Assembly (NCBI GenBank): GCA_963921825.1
Contig: OY997588.1
Span: 55,870,803 to 55,934,802, forward strand
Source of the DNA: Erodium maritimum
Taxonomy: Eukaryota > Streptophyta > Magnoliopsida > Geraniales > Geraniaceae
Direction of reading: 5' to 3'
DNA length: 64,000 bases
Both the position numbers and the translations under genes were made by a program. The notes beneath the pieces were generated by a model that was not told the origin of the DNA, ran no database searches, and saw only the letters and a list, made by a program, of their open reading frames with translations. Shown piece by piece: positions 20,881 through 30,384 of the stretch (its first letter is position 1; every line of letters starts with the position of its first letter).

Positions 20881-21676
20881 CTCCCCAAAAAATTTCATAA
20901 TTCAATTTTCAACGAACTGAATCTGTCATTGCTCTCTCGTGCTGATAATCAAGTAACTTGAAGTTAAGCTTCCATTTCTGCCACTTTAGTCTCGTTTCTC
21001 TTGGAGGCAATTGTGTACTATTAAAGGTAATCCTTAATCAGGGAGCTATTTTGCTCTATATTTAGGGTTTTGATTTAATCGATTGATTTATTTGGTTTTG
21101 AGGTTGATTATAATAATCTCTCTATAGAGATGAAGAAGAGGTGGGTTGAAACTATGACATGGAGCAACAACGGCAAGAGCATTGAATCAGGTAATTTGAG
21201 AATATAGTGTTTCTAGTTTATGGATACAGACAATTGTGAATGCATCGAACTTTTTATTTGTGTGATGTTTTAATAATATGCATGAATTACTTTGAGAATA
21301 CAACACTTCAATGTCTATTACATATTAGTCAAATATAATATATTGAAAATAGATTCGACTCTCTTAAAATATGCTTTGGCCGGTTTGAGAAAACAGTTTA
21401 TTTGTTTACACTTTCATTTTTGAGTTCGAGAGCCTGCTCACAAGGTCAAACCCTTAACCAGTTTTTGTAGGTTAAGGATTTATAAGATACAGTTTGAGAA
21501 TACTACTGCTTCCTTTTGAATATGCATTTATAATATTAATACAAAATCAATAAAATTAAATATTCATAGATTTATTTGATAAGATGGTATTTGAAACACC
21601 AAACAAAACAGTGAAAAGGCCACAGACATGAATAACAAGGAAGTACAACACCAACTATCATCGGTCTGAATATTGC
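20881..21676 (+). other. Stretch with a possible 5'UTR-intron-exon remnant
   Basis: There is no clear gene. At 21029-21190 the order is a GGTAATCC donor-like site, a pyrimidine-rich stretch, a TCTATAG acceptor-like site, then ATGAAGAAGAGGTGGGTTG (MKKRWVETMTWSNNGKSIES) ending at a GGTAATTTG donor-like site (21192). This could be a remnant of a host gene's first exons. No downstream exon is recognised, and the rest is AT-rich. Confidence 0.25.
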
Positions 21677-21916
21677 TTAGGGATCTACCTGAAGATTTCC
21701 CCTGAATTGTAGATATCCCCTCAGTTTCAGCAGCATGCGTTCCTTGGAAGCTATTTCATCTGTTGTCCAATTCGTGATGTCGTCTCTTTCCATTTCAACC
21801 AACAGTTTGACAACTTTTGCATCCATCATTAACATTTGGTACTGGATTATTGTGAACTTCATTTTACATAGTTGATGTACAGATTCCCTACGCCTTGCTT
21901 GTTCTTCGAGCTTCAT
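21677..21916 (-). pseudogene. Small charged protein, family P (copy P1), truncated by LTR B
   Basis: 79 codons are open from an ATG at 21916, abutting the edge of LTR B at 21918. The protein (MKLEEQARRRESVHQLCKMK...) matches P2: 'KMKFTIIQYQMLMMDAKVVK' against 'KLKFSIIKSYLLIIDDRVLN', and 'ERDDITNWTTDEIASKERML' against 'EEDDMTNGPQEHIDAKESMM'. It is helical, with spaced L/I/M residues. The N-terminus present in P2 is missing, so the LTR probably replaced it. Function unknown. Confidence 0.45.
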
Positions 21917-21917
21917 A

Positions 21918-24470
21918 CCTAAATGAACCTAAATTTGACACACCTAAATGAACCTAAATTGCTTGACGCACCTAAATGAACCTAAATTTGACCCGAGGGT
22001 CATACCGGACTTAAGTTGACCCTGATATCGGCCAAAGTGAGTTCTGGGGGACTCAGGGCAACTTTCTGACCAATTTGGGAAAGGTTGACTTTTTGCTGGA
22101 AAAGTCAACCGAGCGACGTTTTGGTCCGTTCGAGGTCCGTTTTGGATCCAAAAAGCTTAGTCGTCGTAACAGCGGTCTTAGTTGAGCCGTTTCCTTGTAG
22201 TCCGTGAAGTTTCATAATTTCTTGGAAAAAGTGTCCGTTCGGGGCCCGAGACGGCCGAATTTCGCGAATCTGACAGAAAATATCTACCAAGATATTTTAA
22301 TAAAGGGTGGGACCCACTTGACACTTGTCACACTTTGGTGGTTGATAGTTTTTGAAGAAAACTAGAGAAATTGAAAGGTGGTGGTAGTTTTGTAATTATG
22401 AAAAAGGTGTTTGGTTGGTATTTTGAAACAAAACAAAAGATGAGACTTTGATGTGTTCGGCCACACTTAGACAAAAAAATAAGAATTGGAGAGAGAAAGT
22501 AGAGAGAGGAAGGAGAAAAGGAGAAAAAGAGAAGAGAAAGTGTGACGTTTTGGTGATTTCCTAACGATCCAACCGGCGGGTCGTCTCAACGATCGAAGAA
22601 TCGAGCTCCCGTCGTCATTCCTTACGATGAGCACCCTTTCGATTTTTCGTTTTTGCACGTTTAAAAGTTAGGGTTTGGATTGAAATGGGTTAAATATGGA
22701 TGAGTCGAGGTGTTGGGTTCGTTGGGAACGTTTTGGAGCGAAAAGGATCGGTTTCTGGTGACCGGAGCCTCGGGAGAGCTCCAGCCACCATGGGTGGTGG
22801 CTGCCAGAGTTGGGTGGTGGCTGGCCGGAGCTAGGACCGGCCACCACCATGGTGAACCGGCCCAACCACCCTCGGGTCTTAAGGGCCGGGTGGGGCCCAC
22901 ATACTCGGGTCTCGGGTTTTCGTGTTCGGGTGGTTTAGGACGTTCCCCAAGTCATTAATCCACACCCGGAACGAATTTTGGAATTAAATTTTAAAAGTTG
23001 TAAATCGGGTTTAGAAACTTTAAACGCGAATTAAATTGCTCGGAAGTCGGAAATTGATTCCGTCGATTGCGTTGGAACCCTTGAATTATTCTAAGATCGT
23101 GGAAACGAAAACGGGAATTTTCGGAGCCCCGGAAGGACGTTTTCCAATCCCGGCAGATTCGCCGGGTCGGGCGAAACGGGCCTTTCCGGGCCCATTACCG
23201 AAAACGTTGATTGTTTGGTTTGTGTCTTGGGTGGCCATGAGTGCCCGTGGGGTTGTTGAACCCGTATTTTTTATTGTTGATGTCTTGGGTGGCCATTAGT
23301 GCCCGTGGGATTGTTGAACCCGTATTTTGCTGTTGGTGTGTCTTGGGTGGCCAAGAGTGCACGTTGGGTTGTTAAACCCGTATGTTACTGTTGGTGTGTC
23401 TTGGGTGGCCATGAGTGCCCGTGGGGTTGTTAAACCCGTATTTACTGTTTGTGTGTCTTGGGTGGCCGTGAGTGCCCGTGGGGTTGTTGAGCCCGTGTTT
23501 TACCGTTGGTGTCTTGGGTGGCCATGAGTGCCCGTGGGGTTGTTTAACCCGTGTTTTACTCTTGGCGTCTTGGGTGGCCATAAGTGCTTGTGGAGTGCTA
23601 AACCTGTGTTGTTACTGTTTGTCGAACTTTTCTTGTGATTGTGGTTGCCTGAGGTTGGGGGAGACAGGTCGACCGCCTGATCCGACTGCGTGTCGGGAAA
23701 AGTTGTGTGGGTATTGGCTAGCCTTCCGACAGGGATCGGTAAGGTTGAGCGTCTTCTTTGGCAATGAGGGCGGCTCCCCTTCCGACCAGCTATCGGAAAA
23801 GTATGGCTTTATACATCGCTGACAGGTCGACCACCTGACCCGACAGGGATCGGGGAAGTTGCGTGGGCAGGCTCGAGCCCAGCCGGTTAGCAAACGGCAC
23901 TGAGCAGCTGGAGTGCGATCCTTTGCGATCTTGTTTGGTGTGCGATCCTTTGTGATCTTGGGTGTTGCGTGGTTATCTTTTGAGTCTTTGGTGGAAGTCG
24001 TAACCGCTGTGTTGGTTCTACATTACGTGTCCGGGTGTTGAGTCGGATGGGGAAAGTAACAGTTTGTGTGTCAGTCGGGTTACTTGAGTTGGGGATAGTA
24101 GTCCCCGGTGTTTGTTTTGTTGTGGGTGTTTCCGGCATTGTCTGCTAGTATGTCGTAGTCAGTCTGGTATCCGTGGTGGTGAGTGAACGCTCACCCCTAG
24201 CTGCTTTTCCTATAGGTACTGGTCGTGAGACGGACTAGGTGAGCTCTCGAAGCTTGAAGAGTCGGGAGCGAGAGTCCGGGTTTCCTTTTGGGTTTAGCGA
24301 CGTACGCCATGTCTTTTGTCTGCTTGTTTGGACGTACTTTTGAGTTGTAAATTATTATTTTGATTAACTAAATGGTGATTTTAATGAATTTGTTTAAAAG
24401 GTTTGAAAATGGTTTTATTGTTTTACCGTTCGCGTTCCGGGTTCGGTTCTACTGAATTTGGGGCGTGACA
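21918..24470 (+). mobile_element. Gypsy LTR B (family 2), 5'-truncated, with internal deletion
   Basis: It ends GAATTTGGGGCGTGACA at 24470. It matches LTR A and C from about their base 85 onward; its first bases are a threefold scramble of ACCTAAATGAACCTAAATT (21918-21980). Near 23211 it jumps from 'CATTACCGAAAACGTTGATTG' into the minisatellite, skipping about 450 bp present in A and C. No PBS follows. Confidence 0.85.
23214..23600 (+). repeat. LTR B minisatellite, 7 units
   Basis: Seven copies of the approximately 58-bp GTCTTGGGTGGCCATGAGTG unit, orthologous to the arrays in LTR A and C. Confidence 0.95.
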
Positions 24471-24782
24471 CATGGCAATGAGTTATGCAATCAAATTAAA
24501 TTTAGAAATACGTGTAATCTAAATGGTCCTAAGATACATGAAAATTAGCTCAGATCACACATCTCCATGATTAAATCAAACCCTATTGGTCTTATCCTCA
24601 AACCATATAACCTATATTCTCAAGCAATTTAAGTGTGACTTAGTTAAACAAAAGATTTCATTGATTCATACGGTCTTTTAAACACCAAACAAAAACAAGG
24701 AAACCAAACACAAACACCAAAGCCAACACAACAAACATGAAAACAAGCAAAACTATATGTCATCCATTATTGATATCAATGT
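24471..24782. other. AT-rich stretch, probable 3' flank of P2
   Basis: No gene is seen. It contains an A/C-rich run (CAAACAAAAACAAGGAAACC, about 24690). Confidence 0.4.
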
Positions 24783-25055
24783 TTATGAGCTACATATCAC
24801 AATGCTTCTAAGTATGGACTGATACTCTTTCAGTGTCTTCATCATGCTTTCCTTGGCATCTATGTGCTCTTGTGGCCCGTTGGTCATGTCATCTTCTTCC
24901 CATTCAGCCATTAGGTTGAGCACCCTATCGTCTATTATTAACAGATAGGACTTGATTATTGAGAACTTCAGTTTATGCAGCTAACGTACCGAATCATGAT
25001 GTTCTTTCTCTAGTTGTCGTATATGTTCCTGTGTGAAGTTCTCTATGGAGCCCAT
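24783..25055 (-). pseudogene. Small charged protein, family P (copy P2)
   Basis: The ATG at 25055 starts MGSIENFTQEHIRQLEKEHH, followed by DSVR, a TAG, then LHKLKFSIIKSYLLIIDDRV and a helical tail to a TAA at 24783; 91 codons in all. The single stop divides a frame that otherwise aligns with P1. Spacing of L/I/M residues suggests a coiled coil. It shares the pattern 'K.K..I......L...D..V..L' with P3 and P4. No known domain. It may be a local host gene family or a mobile-element accessory ORF. Confidence 0.45.
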
Positions 25056-25900
25056 TTGTGTTTATGGACATGCGATTGTGACGATTTTAAGAAGTGAGTC
25101 GAAGTTGAAGATGAGTCATACGGTTATAAAGGGGGGGGGGGGGTATGTTTCATGTTTATTTTATAGGGCATTATGGGTTTTTTAAGAGAATAATGGTTTC
25201 ATGTGTAATCTAAGGAAAACAAAACGTATCGCCAAACATATTTGTTCTATTCTAAAACCATCGAATTATATTTCTCATATCCTATTTGTTGTTCATGTCC
25301 GTGTCATTTGATACAAGAATGTAGTTGTACACTTGTCACGCATACAAGGAATCGTTGTAATTGGTATGTGGCCATCTCATATGATACATGTAGCTAGTGG
25401 AACACGTGTCATGCATGCAAAAAAATAATCTAATAATAGTTAAATTATGTTTATTTAAGAGAAATTGAGGATTCATTTTCATAATCTCTGGTGCGTTTTT
25501 AAATGTAAACAAAACCAAAAGAAACATGTTATATTCTCAAAATAGAATAATAAGTTCCTCAAAACTTATGACTTGCATCACACTAGGTCATCAGATACAA
25601 GTGGGTATGTAGAACACGTTTCAAACATGTAGCAAAAGTAAGGTAATCATACATTAAATTTTCATCTGATTACAAGGAACCGACATTTCATTTCATGAAC
25701 TTTTGTGATCATTGCAAAATTTCCTCGTGCATCATGAAAAGGTTCTAGCATTCAATGGTATCGTTTTGTTTTTTGTCACATTTTGATCTCTTCAAATGCA
25801 AGGATCCAAAGCAATTGTTTCCAACAAGTCTAGTTTGTTTTTAATTGTATTAATCCTAACCATCCATGTCATCATATCCTAATTCTCCAACTATTGTATT
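25056..25900. other. Non-coding stretch with a 13-base G run
   Basis: A G run occupies 25131-25143. The remainder is AT-rich with no supported gene. It could be the P2 promoter region, but no convincing TATA box was picked. Confidence 0.4.
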
Positions 25901-25908
25901 TTCTAGCA

Positions 25909-26322
25909 GTTTCGATGACAAATGGCCCTGCTACGAATGCAAGTCCCCACCATCTCAAGTCTTCAGTAGCGATGATAAAGACGACTAGGTCTACTCAAAG
26001 AGGCGCAAGTTGAATCCCTCCTCCTCTTCCTCCACTGATGATAAGGATGATCCTCTCATCAACGAGGATACACATTCCTCAACCGGGGGATGCGTATTAT
26101 GAATCTCCATCAGAGAAAGAAGAAGAAGAGGGGGGTTACGATGAGGACGAAGATCAAGAGAAGGAGAAGAGAAAGACGATGATGATGAGAAAGAAGAAGA
26201 ACCAGAGAAGGAAGAAGAATGACAAGAACTTAATATGGAAGTTTCTCCTTTTTTGCGGTTATCATTATGTAGTATTTGTATTCAAAACTGTCTCTTTTAA
26301 TCATGTGAATCCTTCATCTTAA
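25909..26322 (+). pseudogene. Acidic/lysine-rich ORF remnant, unknown
   Basis: One frame reads 'DDKWPCYECKSPPSQVFSSD' then, after a TAG, 'KRRKLNPSSSSSTDDKDDPL'. From 26038 another frame continues with 'SPSEKEEEEGGYDEDEDQEK' and a lysine-rich end. The composition resembles the acidic tails seen in plant transposon-associated and nuclear proteins. It is low-complexity, broken and without a recognisable domain; it may not be a gene. Confidence 0.2.
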
Positions 26323-26807
26323 TATTACTAATGTTTTGAGAATATCTTGCGTCCCATTTGCGTATATAAAACTTCATGTCTACAAATTTGTCCAAAATCT
26401 GAATGCAAGATCATTCCCAGTTGAGAATATATAATATCTAGTTTTCAAAAACAACAAAAAACTAGATATTTTGTATCAGCTCTCCGATTGGGAGGCGTAT
26501 GCTTGACTTGATGTTTTATTGATATGCCCATGTTGGTTTGAGAATATAGAATATCTAGTTGTCAGGATTTCAATAGGAAGTCTTACTTTTAATGGATTCG
26601 CATATGTTGGTACAACTTTAAAGGATTATTAATAGAGAAGAGTTGAAATATATAAAGAAAAAGCAAGAAAAACATAGAAATATTTTTAAAAATAAAGGTT
26701 TTCACTACTAAGATAGGGGGAACAAAAGGGAAGCCTACAAAAAAATAAGTAAAAGAGCCTAGAAGAAAGTCATCTTCTTCTAGGCCGTTCATGAAACTTG
26801 TGTTGCC
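26323..26807. other. AT-rich region, probable 3' flank of P3
   Basis: A 22-base direct repeat (ACTAGATATTTTGTATCAGC and variants, about 26430-26560) is seen. No gene. Confidence 0.4.
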
Positions 26808-27122
26808 TTATTCCACCATATCAATAACCCACTGTAGCGTATTGTGAACGGCTTCCATCTTCCTCATCAGTATTGTGTTTGAAACTATCTTGTCAGATGT
26901 CATGTCCTTGTTCATGAGTAGGTTTGTCTAAGCCATTAGAAGATGAAAATCTTGTTGTGTCTCCAATAACTTCACCTTTATCCTTCTATAGTTCATTGGC
27001 GTCGTCTTATATTTGATGAGACGCCTCTATTGTGCGTTCCTGGCCTCTTCCTCTTCCATCACATCCTGGAGTCTCACTAGAGCTTCAGGGCTCTTTCTCT
27101 TCTTACTGCTGCAAGGATCCAT
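26808..27122 (-). pseudogene. Small charged protein, family P (copy P3)
   Basis: The ATG at 27122 gives MDPCSSKKRKSPEALVRLQD, VMEEEEARNAQ, then a TAG, RRLIKYKTTPMNYRRIKVKL, LETQQDFHLLMA, a TAG, and TNLLMNKDMTSDKIVSNTIL to a TAA at 26808. It aligns end to end with P4, which carries different breaks. A basic N-terminal patch (KKRK) could be a nuclear signal; the rest looks like a coiled coil of about 80 residues. Function unknown. Confidence 0.45.
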
Positions 27123-27330
27123 TGTTTATGCTTGGGAGAGAGTTTTTGGTAGGGTTTTGGATGAGTTGATATTGAGTTTTGTGCGACTACAGAGGTGTGT
27201 GTATATAGGAAAAATATGGGGCATCGTGGGGTTAGTAGGCTCTTTAATTCTTTTTTTCACGACTCAGTTGTCTACCACGTTGGTGATCCCTTATTGGTTG
27301 GTCAGAAACGAGATTTTTTTGTTTGAGTAT

Positions 27331-28110
27331 ATAACTATTATAGTTTGTAGATATAAGCATCCTAGCTACAAATAAAGCAAGCTAAACTCACGGAGGACAC
27401 AATACAAGAAACGTTTTATGTTTGAGTATATAAGTATTCTAGCTTGCAGATACAAGACACAAGAATTGAGAGAGAAAACAAATGGCTAAGATAATAGGCA
27501 TAGGCACAACAGAGAGGTAGATGAGGATATAGTAATCCCAGGTTACAAATTAAGAACATATGGTAAGATAATAGGCACAAAAAAACAGAATTTATTGTTT
27601 GAGGATATAAGTATCCTAGTTTGCAAGTAAAGCAAGTTAGACTCACGGGGGACACAATACAACCAGCGTTTTATGTTTGAGTATATAAGCATTCTAGTTT
27701 GCAGATACAGGACGCAAGAATAGAGAGAGAAAACAACTAGCTGAGATAATAGAAACGGACACAGTAGAGAGATAGATGATGATACAGTAATCCCGGTTTG
27801 AAAATTCATAACACATGGTAAGATAATAGACATTGAACAGTAGAGTTTGTTGTTTGATGATATCAGCATCCCAGTTTGCAATTAAAGCAAGTTATACTCA
27901 AGGAGGACACAATACAAGCAGCGTTTTATGTTTGAGTATATAAGTATTCTAATTTGCAGATACAAGACACGGGAATTGAGAGAGAAAACAATCGGTTAAG
28001 TAAATAGGAACGGAGACAGCAGAGAGATAGATGAGGATATAATAATCCTAGTTTGCAAATTAAGAAAACATGGTAAGATAATAAGCACGGAACAACAGAG
28101 AGTAGGGTGA
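27331..28110. repeat. 255-bp tandem array, about 3 units
   Basis: 'GATATAAGCATCCTAG' or a close variant begins at 27350, 27604 and 27859. Each is followed by a TAAAGCAAG..ACTCACGGAGGACAC block and a 'TTTTATGTTTGAGTATATAA' block. The inverted arm at 29290-29830 carries similar units. Confidence 0.85.
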
Positions 28111-28311
28111 GGATACAGTCAGTCTGGTTTGCATATACAAAACAACGAGATAGAGAATGAAACAAAATTCATAGAGATAGTAAATGCAAATCCTTTTTTT
28201 TGTTTCAGGCGATGCAGCAAACAAAATTCATAGAACATCTCGATTCACGATCTTCGATCTCTATTAACAAATATTGTCATTTTTATAAATATCACTAGCA
28301 ATCTCTTCTAC

Positions 28312-28449
28312 GATCTCCGACGAGCTGGTTTTCAGTTGTGATCTCCGACAAAGTGGTTCTTAGTTGCGATCTCAGATGAGCTAGTTCTTAATTGCGATCT
28401 CCGACGAGCTGGTTCCTAGTTGCAATCTTCAACGAATTGGTTCTTAGGT
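28312..28449. repeat. 28-bp tandem array, 5 units
   Basis: GATCTCCGACGAGCTGGTTC-like units start at 28312, 28340, 28368, 28396 and 28424, an exact 28-bp period. Inverted remnants lie near 28985-29045. Confidence 0.9.
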
Positions 28450-28603
28450 TTTGTTCGGAATCCAGTTTCGGAAAATCGCGGTTGCCTGGACAAAATCTCT
28501 ATTTAGGCGGTTTAATTAGAAGGCGGAAATACTTATTTTCTCCTAAGCAAAGGCACATGGACAAGATTTGGTTATAATCCGCGCGCTCAAACGCGAATCG
28601 TCG

Positions 28604-28700
28604 ATCATGCGAGATGGACAATCAGGTGTGAACCGCTCATAAGATATACCTACGAACTACATCAGATCTATAAATCTCGTGTGATTGACAGTTAGCGTCT
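28604..28700. other. Lone terminus of the (TA)n-element type
   Basis: GACAATCAGGTGTGAACCGC at 28617-28636 fits the terminal consensus of elements E1-E9. It sits at the centre of the foldback, with no (TA)n run and no partner end seen. Confidence 0.35.
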
Positions 28701-30057
28701 GCGCGCAATTAGGCCCCGATATGGTCTACGCGCCTCTGCTTAGGGGTAATCCCGATATTTCAGCACTCTAATTAAACCGCCTAATTCAAATTAGGAAGTT
28801 CCGCAGATCCGCTACTGCAAATTCGAATCAAGTGCAAAAAATTGAAAGTCTCTCGAATAGATCTCAATGATTTACATAATTAAGCATGAATTGGAGATTC
28901 TCTCAAAGAAATCGAAATTGCAGACGAGATTAAAACCAACTGCGATTGTCTAAAATTCTATTCCAAATAAAAACTGAGAATCAGTTCGTCGGAGATCACA
29001 ACTAAGAACCAGTTGGTCGAGATCGCAACTTAGATCGCTGGAGATATTCACAGAAATCGCCGGATTTGTTCACAAAGATAGACGATCGTCAAATCGATAT
29101 GTCATCTACAATATGTAAGTACATATCTTCACAAAAAAAGGATTTTCCTTTATTGTCTCTATAAATTTCGTTTCTGCATCACCTGAAAGGTCCTAATCAT
29201 GTTTAGTCTTGCGTAAATTGGAATGTTTGTACTCTCAAACCGATTATTGATGTTTTTTGTCTTCATTCTCAATCTTGGTGTTCTGTATTTACAAACGAGA
29301 TTGACTATATCCTCAGTCTGACTATCTACTATTTCCGTGCTTATTATCTTGCCTTATATTCTGTATTTTACAAACTAGAATTCTTGTATTCTCAAAATAA
29401 TTCCCCTTGTGTGTTGTCTTCTCCTCAACTTGCTGTTTAGAATTTGCAAACTGAAATAACTGTATCCTCATCTATCTCTCTACTATGTCTGTGTCTATTA
29501 TCTTACTCTGTTGTGTTCTCTCTCAATTCTTGTATTCTATACCTACAAACTAGAATGCTTACATATTCAAATGTAATACTTTTCTTTGTATTATGTCCTC
29601 CGTGAGTCTGGCTTGCTTTACTTGCAAAATGGGATGCTTATATCCTAAAAGAAAAAAACTATGTCGTGCCTGTAACTATTATCTTACCCTGTCTTTCTAA
29701 ATTTGCAAACTGGGATTACTGTATCCTCATCTATCTCTTTGTTGTGTTCGTGTCTATTATCTAACCATATTGTGTTCTCTCTCCATTCTTGTCTCATTTG
29801 AAACGTTGATACAACAAATATGTTATGAGAATATACAATTCTCGTTTTGTAAATCACATGAGTAGTGAAAATGGTTTTTCACCAACTAATGAGAGACCAC
29901 CAGTGTGGGAGACGCACAGATGTAACAAAGAATTAAAGGGCACACTAACCCTTCTATTCCATACATTTTTCCTATATATATACACCTTTGTAGCCTCACA
30001 AAACCCAACCTCAACACATAAAAATCACTACCAAAGACTCTCTCCCAAGCATAAACA

Positions 30058-30373
30058 ATGGATCCTTGCAGCAGCAAGAAAGGCAATAGCCTTGAAGCTT
30101 CATAGACACTCCAGGATGTGACGGAGGAGGAGGAGACCAGGAACGCACAACAAAGGCGTCTCATCAATTATGAGACGACGTAAATGAACTACAAAAGGTT
30201 AAAGGTGAAGTTGTTGGAGACACAACTGGATGTCAATGTTCTGATGACTCATACAAACCTACTCATCAACAAGGACATGAAATCTGATAAGATAGTTGCA
30301 ACCACAATACTGAAGAAGAAGATGGAAGCAGTTTCAGAACGCGTTACAGTGGGTTATTGATATGGTGGAATAG
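30058..30373 (+). pseudogene. Small charged protein, family P (copy P4)
   Basis: The ATG at 30058 gives MDPCSSKKGNSLEAS, a stop, then TLQDVTEEEETRNAQQRRLI, NYETT, a stop, and MNYKRLKVKLLETQLDVNVL. It continues to 'KIVATTILKKKMEAV' and, after a 1-base shift near 30330, LQWVIDMVE and a TAG at 30371. The TATATATACACC box about 85 bp upstream is shared with P3. The gypsy element starts 12 bp after the stop. Same family as P1-P3; function unknown. Confidence 0.45.
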
Positions 30374-30384
30374 GGTAGGCCAAG

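Larger units (their letters stand above)
26808..30373. mobile_element. 3.6-kb foldback with divergent P3 and P4 genes
   Basis: The left arm (P3, minus strand, and its upstream repeats) is the inverted counterpart of the right arm (P4, plus strand). Matching features are TATATACACACCTCTGTAG / TATATACACCTTTGTAGCC, the array of CTCATCTATCTCTCTAC...TCTATTATCTTAC, and the CGATCTCCGACGAGCTGGTT block, which reappears inverted near 28985-29010. The centre lies near 28520-28770, where GGCGGTTTAATTAGAAG and CTCTAATTAAACCGCC face each other. The right edge is cut by the gypsy element at 30385. The true left end is not identified. Confidence 0.6.

Noticed and set aside
25131-25143. Poly(G) run as a possible G-quadruplex or assembly gap mark
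   Set aside because: A single G13 run without partners; a simple repeat or sequencing slippage explains it.
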